Source of the DNA: Acanthaster planci
Lineage: Eukaryota; Echinodermata; Asteroidea; Valvatida; Acanthasteridae
Length of the DNA: 64,000 nucleotides
Assembly (NCBI RefSeq): GCF_001949145.1
Contig: NW_019091368.1
Span: 1,064,994-1,128,993, forward strand
Direction: 5' to 3'
Made by a program: the position numbers and the translations under genes. Positions 58,228 to 64,000 of the stretch are shown piece after piece (the first letter of the stretch is position 1; each line of letters starts with the position of its first letter). The notes under the pieces are model-generated. The model did not search any database and was not told the DNA's origin. It was given only the letters and a program-made list of their open reading frames with translations.

Positions 58228-58342
58228 ACCTGATGGGCCCCTCTTACTCTCTGGACAGTCTCCTCTTCTTTAATGAGACACAACACGGAAACTACCAGAT
58301 GTTTTCCGAGCAGCCAACACTGCCAAAACTCGCCTTTGAACT
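58228..58342 (-). other. EHBP1: EHBP1 5' UTR part of exon 1, with upstream 3' splice site
   Basis: On the minus strand a T-rich tract followed by ATCCGCAG ends at 58343, a strong 3' splice site just ahead of the ATG exon. I infer that 58342-58228 is 5' UTR and that at least one non-coding exon lies further upstream (higher coordinates). An in-frame TAA at 58272-58270 lies 15 codons before the ATG, so translation cannot start earlier in this exon. The start context has G at -3 and G at +4. The upstream exon and promoter were not identified. Confidence 0.6.
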
Positions 58343-61300
58343 CTGCGGATAAAAAAAACACCAGAGGAAGTTGGCTATAACTCTACGATCTGGGATGTCC
58401 TGTTTTGGTAAATGGAATCAGTTACAACACAGGAACAGAGAATGGTAATAGGGGCTAAGGTCCGTTTTAAAGGCTTTCTAGCATATTCATCACTCAAGGC
58501 AAACCAGGAACAGTGACGAGATGCAACTCCTTTTATTTAATGTCTTACCTCAATCCCCTCCCCCAACTACATCTCCCTCTTCCCAAGAAATTAGCCCGTT
58601 TGTGTTACATTTTATTACAACTGCTTTGGCAAACCAGTTCTCCACGAGATTGTTCTCGTCCCCAAATAATTTCAGTCCCCCCCCCAAAAAAGTTCCAATC
58701 TAAACCCTTGCCTGCTAACTGAAGGAGTCCCACCAAGTCCCATTTTAGTAATGAGAACGGCTATTTGGGAAAAAGGGGGCCAAATTTTGTCCTTCACTGA
58801 CAACTTCTTCAGTTCATGCACTGACTATGTATGAACAGGAAGCCCCAGGGTTCACTTGAGAATCGTGACTGTGCACCATTGATACAGAGTTCACAGTAAA
58901 GGGGTGCCTTGATACAAGGCACACTCTGATTCACAATCTATAGAATTACAATTAATAACATCATGAATTAACCATTCCGAGCTGAACACCTGGAAAATAT
59001 CAGTGATCGTCATGAACTGAAGTCAAGATACACCAATGCCTTCATCAATCATGACTCATGGGAATGGGAAATCTGTCTCAGAAACCAGCTGGGGGAAAGA
59101 AACACAATCGCATTTTCTGCGAGTTAACACAGTAGCACTTGTGTCCATATGCAGGCTGCATTACATCAATATATTTGGGTGTAGCTCTCACACTCAAAGC
59201 CAATGGCCATTTTTACCAGATGCCTAACTGTCAAGCTTACCTTGTGTTTTGCTATCACAGGGAAGACCTTCTGGTTGTCATTAATGGTTGCATTGTGGAT
59301 GAATCAAATTACGAATGATTTGGCTTGAAGCTGGTTCAGTTGCTGCATAGAGCTTGGCCTTAATAGGTTAAGGACTGATCAGTATGTGCCTGGAGTCAAT
59401 GTTTAATCTCTTTAACCTGTAAGAAATAGTGAGATTGAAGGCAACTAATGTTACATCAAGGGTGTTTCATACCACTTAGAGCCGATATACAAATAATGTT
59501 GCCAAGCAGAGGAAGTTGAGCTGGTGAAAATTGGTTCCAATTTCACGGTTTTTCTTATTGCTGGGGAATAATCTCTACCTAATATACCGGAACCACCACA
59601 CCCTGGCTAGTGGTTAGCAGATAGGGTACCGTACACGAATGTCACATTTTAGCAAGGAATATGGGTTAATGCAATAGGGACGATCTCATAGGATTCTGGG
59701 CTATATAGTTGCAGTGAAATTTCATTGTGATAACGTGGAGTTCTGCAAAGAATTCTGGACGGAATTTTGCAGAACTAGTTCTCAGCAAATCTTTCGCCAT
59801 ATTTCCTAAGAAATGGTTTCCTTCTCAGATAAATTGGGGCTGGAGCATTTGGGAAACAAGGGCAATCGGTTTGGCAGTAATGGCCGAAAATTGTTCAAAC
59901 ATATAACCCTCTGCCTGAAACCACGCCACAGGCTTTGAGGATTGAGTCCTTGAGTCTCAAGACTGTGAGGTCAAACAACCACAAATTACAAGGAAATTGC
60001 TGAAGTCCTGATGTCTTCAGTCTCCCAAAAATCAAAAAGCTTTGCACTCTTCAGTTAATGGACGGTGGAAATGTATCTGTTTGAGATTTAGAAGTGGTCT
60101 TCCACATGTATCTCCACAAAGACCCATTGCTAGAAAGTGAAAGATGTCATGCCGTATTACACATTGCGGCTCAGAAATTTCAACACGACATACTATCCTG
60201 TTTTTCTTCAAACTGACGCTGTGCCAGAAGAAGATAATGTCACAGGAAGTTTACTGCCATTACCATGGGCGTTGCCAGTAGTTTTATCCAGAAGGGACAT
60301 ACCGGTAGCTCTCCGCAGGGGAGGGGGAGAGAACGAGGGAAGGAAAGCCCTCAAAAACGGCAGATTAGCAAACCATCAACAAAGGAGGAAGGGGGGGTCA
60401 ATTACAAGGCATGTTCATGAAAACTAGCACTTTTATCTTTTTTTCTATTTCTTTCTAACTTTTCCAATTTAGGAGGGGGGGAGAAGGACAGTGTCTCCCA
60501 TGTTTCCTCACCAGCTCCCATAAATATACAACTCCATTGAGCTAGGTTTGGATCTTGGTCAAGTAATGGTCCAGACAAAGGTGGCAAACACTATACCTTT
60601 TTTTTATACAGAACTTGTTTAAACGTATTAAACGTATGTGTACATGTACATTTAATGTCAACAACGCGTACATTACAGTACATTGTAACTGACAGTTAAC
60701 ACTGCATTGGCATGGGAAATTTTGTGAAAAGAATTCACTTTGACATTTACACTCACTCACATTCACAAGGCAGGAAAATAATTTCCCAGTTGTGTGAAAA
60801 GGCTTGACAAGTTTTCCCACTTTTTTTCCCACATGCAGGAATACGCGTAGCTGTGAAAATCTCTTGTGGGAAAAGTTTTTTTTTACATTTGTGAAATGAA
60901 AATGAATTCTCTGGGAAGAGAAAAAGTGTGAAGAGCATTTCTTATTCCCAGGTTAACTTTCAACTGTAATGTACAGTACAATACACAAGCATCGGCTTTA
61001 AAATGTCACAAGAGGGTTCCGCTATTTTCGCTCTAGGAGGGCAAGAAATATTGTATCTAACCATTCTTGATGGACCTTACATCAGTTTATTCCTATGTGT
61101 GTGTACCAGTAAGTGTATGCCACATATTGGATGAAAGCTTTTTTACAAGTACAGTAGTCCGTAACTCAAAGGTGGTGGAGTGCCACCTGACATAAGTGCA
61201 TTTTGTGTACGATATGACAGGTGAATGCCAAGTTACTGAACAGTTTAGTGCTAGCACAAAAAAACTGTAATCTGAAAACCGATAGCAGTTCTATTAAAAC

Positions 61301-64000
61301 AGTCAGCTGAGCAGCTCTGATTACAATAAGGAAATTAAAGTCTCATTATCATGTAATACACATATGCATCACTATTTTCATCTTTCGCACTTCAAATGAA
61401 CGAAAATGTGTAAAAAAAAACCACAATACAAAAAAAATGATGTTTGGATGTTCATTCTTTGATGAAACTCGGTAACAAAAGGAAGATTGAATTTTGAAAA
61501 CGGAGAAAAGAACCTGCCATATGACAATGCAATTTTACAAAGCTTTGACATGGGGCTGTATTTTCAAACTCCTTGATCATTTATGACAAAAATCCTTGAA
61601 GTGTACAAAAAATCGATTCTGTCTCCTAATGCAACTCACTGGCAACCAACAGTCGACAACTGGTTCACTTAACATGCATATATTAATGTGCACGCACACT
61701 GAATGCTAAGCATTTCAGAGTACAAATCCAGTAGTTTTGACATAGGGACTAATGTGCTATCAAGCTCAATATCATATAGTTGTAAGTTCACTGGGATGAT
61801 GAATTTAACAGCAGTGTAATAAAACTGTGTACGTGTACACATACATGTATGTACATGTACATGTACACTATACATGTACCAGCAACAATTTAATGACAGA
61901 AGTTGAGTGTATGGCCAACATACACATTTTATGTATAACATTTACATACACATGGTGTACATGTTCATTTTCACTCACAGTACCAGTATAACTCAGTTTT
62001 CTCAGATTCTTGAATCTAAAGATGCATCCTGGTGACAGATCATGTTTTGAAACTTTTGATGTCTCCCACCATTTTTAAAAAGCAGCCATCAAACTTGCAA
62101 ATCTGGTAACCACGTTTTGCAAATTTCATCTTCTGGAATATTCCCTCATACACAACATTACCTTGATGAGAAATCTGTACACCAATTGATATCTAAAATT
62201 GCTTCCAATATTTGTGAAAATCTCTTCATGTACCTCTGAGATCCTCAGAATTGCAGTAGACCTGCACTCAAAAGGAGAAGAAGATCCTTACAAACATGTA
62301 CATGTAAGTTGGCCCTGAATCCCATGCTAAGGCCACCTTCACGCGTTGAAGCATGCCATCAAGACATACATGTACCTTTTAACTACATGTAAATGTAATT
62401 ATTAACAAGGTCTTATGCATGTAATTTTATGTTTTATTAACAATGTGGTTCAACCCGTAACTTAGATGTAGTTTTTGTAACTTTCAATTATAATTTTAAT
62501 TGTAGTTTTTATATAACTGTTATGAAAGTGTAATCATTATTTTTGCTATTTCGATATACCTGGTATGTACAGCGCTATTAAATATTGTTAATAGAGATGG
62601 CACTTAAGAAATGAAATAAATATTAAACGTTGTTCACCAATTTTTTTATCAGTCCCACCAAGATTAAACTTTAGAACCTTTGCCTTTGGCTGGTCAACTC
62701 TGATAGCAGTGGCTAGAAGACTATTGGCCGTGGGCTGCATACATGTAGCTGGTCCACCAGAGACCCTTAAAAGCTTTCTTGGCGGGTCCACCTGTGGCGA
62801 CCCTTGGTTCAAATCCCACCTGATTCATTGTAGATGGCTCCTGTCTTTCAGCTGATTACCTGTTTTTCCCCAAGAATTAACCCTACCGAATTTTTGCACA
62901 CTCCGTAATACAGACATTTCATGCGTCACCCTCTCGCCAATGATTCTCAAAACACTGCGCTATAAGCAATACTGTACATGTATGTGCATAGTGTATCATT
63001 ACAAAACAAGACAGTCACGGCTACATCTCTGACTTTATAATGTCTAATTCAGTCTACATCTACAGTTTGTTCTCATTATCTGCACGAGTTTTAAAGTCGC
63101 TTGAACGCATGCCGTGTGCCATGTCATTCACATTCAATACTGGTAGACTGACATGAACCACTTCACGCAGGGGGCATTTAAGAATGTTGATGATGCTGGG
63201 ACGGGATAGTTTTCAATTTTTTTCTGTTTTCAAAATTCTTTACAAATTCATATCTTCATTTACTGGACACTTACACCCACACGAAGGACTGTCTGGTTTC
63301 TACTCTAACCTGACAGACAACATCTATTGAAGCAAGGCCTGCTGCTTTGTAAAAAGAGCTCAGATTGTGCTGTGTTACATAATTTTCTTTTGTTCACAAA
63401 CCTGGCACAGTGCCCTGCTGACCTCTTTTCAATAGGGGACAGATTAGCATGCATCGGTACTGTGTGGCTCATCACTGCGGTGGTGGAGCGCTTTTGTCCC
63501 CGGTGGTAATCCGCTCATTTTAAATACCTAAAACAGTGGTATACTGTTTCAAACAAGGCTGGATTATCTCCACTTTTGAGAGTGAAAAAATGTTGGTAAT
63601 GCCCAGCAGCCTGGTTTTTTGTTAAAAGTACATTTTTTTGTTACAAGGCCCAGTTCCCTTTGTCTGATTTCAGAGACCCTGGCCACGCGTATAAAGAATA
63701 CGTGTCCGGCGGCACCAGCAACCCCGGCAGCAAGTGGTTAAAAAACAATAAACATGGTCAGATACCAGAACATGTACATGCTTTAACCATATTGTACATA
63801 CAAACCAGTTTTTAAAATGAAAATAATGAGGAAAGTACATGTACCATATACATGTATATACAAGACTTGCCAGTGATTTTAACAATGTCGCTCTCTATCA
63901 TACCTTTCCTCCATGTGATGAGTTACGTGTACCGGTATCAATGAATTGGCAGCACCATTTTCTCTGATGGTACCCGGTAGATTATAGGGATAAATCTATC
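58343..64000. other. Upstream region of EHBP1, no gene recognised
   Basis: Probably the 5' non-coding intron or promoter-side flank. It is AT-rich, with no CpG-rich promoter-like patch and several TACATG clusters (61829-61880, around 62297 and 63772-63860). No coding exon on either strand fits a known family. The transcription start must lie here or beyond the window. Confidence 0.55.
61829..61880. repeat. TACATG-rich tandem cluster
   Basis: A dense cluster of TACATG/TGTACA words, including TATGTACATGTACATGTACA, upstream of EHBP1. Similar shorter runs occur at 26066, 29869, 40529, 48999, 49092, 53720 and 56957. Confidence 0.85.

Noticed and set aside
62690-62822. GGTTCAAATCCCACC B-box-like sequence with a TGGCTAGAAG A-box-like word
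   Set aside because: Stems do not pair and spacing is wrong for a tRNA; at most a decayed tRNA-derived SINE, which I cannot support.

Overview
The window is eukaryotic genomic DNA: AT-rich, with long introns, no long open reading frames, abundant short repeats and GT-AG splice sites. It most likely comes from a marine invertebrate deuterostome, and an echinoderm (perhaps a sea star) is my best guess. That guess rests on the encoded protein, on the many scattered TACATGTA words, and on an interspersed element ending in a GGGCCCAATTTCAT-like sequence that I associate with echinoderm genomes. I could not search a database.

One gene accounts for almost all recognisable coding sequence: a complete orthologue of EHBP1 (EH domain-binding protein 1) on the minus strand. 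I assembled 21 coding exons from the ATG at 58227 down to a TAG at 11942. All 20 introns have GT-AG borders and the phases agree at every junction. The exons sum to 3249 nt, exactly 1083 codons (1082 residues plus stop). The protein has an N-terminal C2 (NT-C2) membrane-binding domain (exons 1-5), a disordered region with one NPF and two DPF motifs (exons 6-8), a calponin-homology domain (exons 9-11), a long Ser/Thr/acidic linker, two Arg-rich helical repeats (exons 12-13), a C-terminal bMERB Rab-binding coiled coil (exons 17-21) and a CaaX box (CSIQ). In other animals this protein links EHD-family proteins, Rab8/Rab10-type GTPases, phosphoinositide membranes and actin during endocytic recycling and polarised transport.

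Layout: 1-11.9 kb has no recognised gene but carries CpG-richer patches and a foldback element; it lies 3' of EHBP1. In human the next gene on that side is OTX1, so this stretch may hold regulatory DNA for an Otx gene left of the window (inference). 11.9-58.3 kb is EHBP1, with introns from 223 nt to 12.4 kb. 58.3-64 kb is probably the first, non-coding intron or the promoter-side flank, because a strong 3' splice site sits just upstream of the ATG exon. The introns hold a 914-bp hAT-type element with a target-site duplication, several MITE-like inverted-repeat elements, a 19-bp minisatellite that runs into a 5' splice site, a near-perfect 26-bp hairpin, and several GC-richer blocks that look like candidate conserved non-coding elements.
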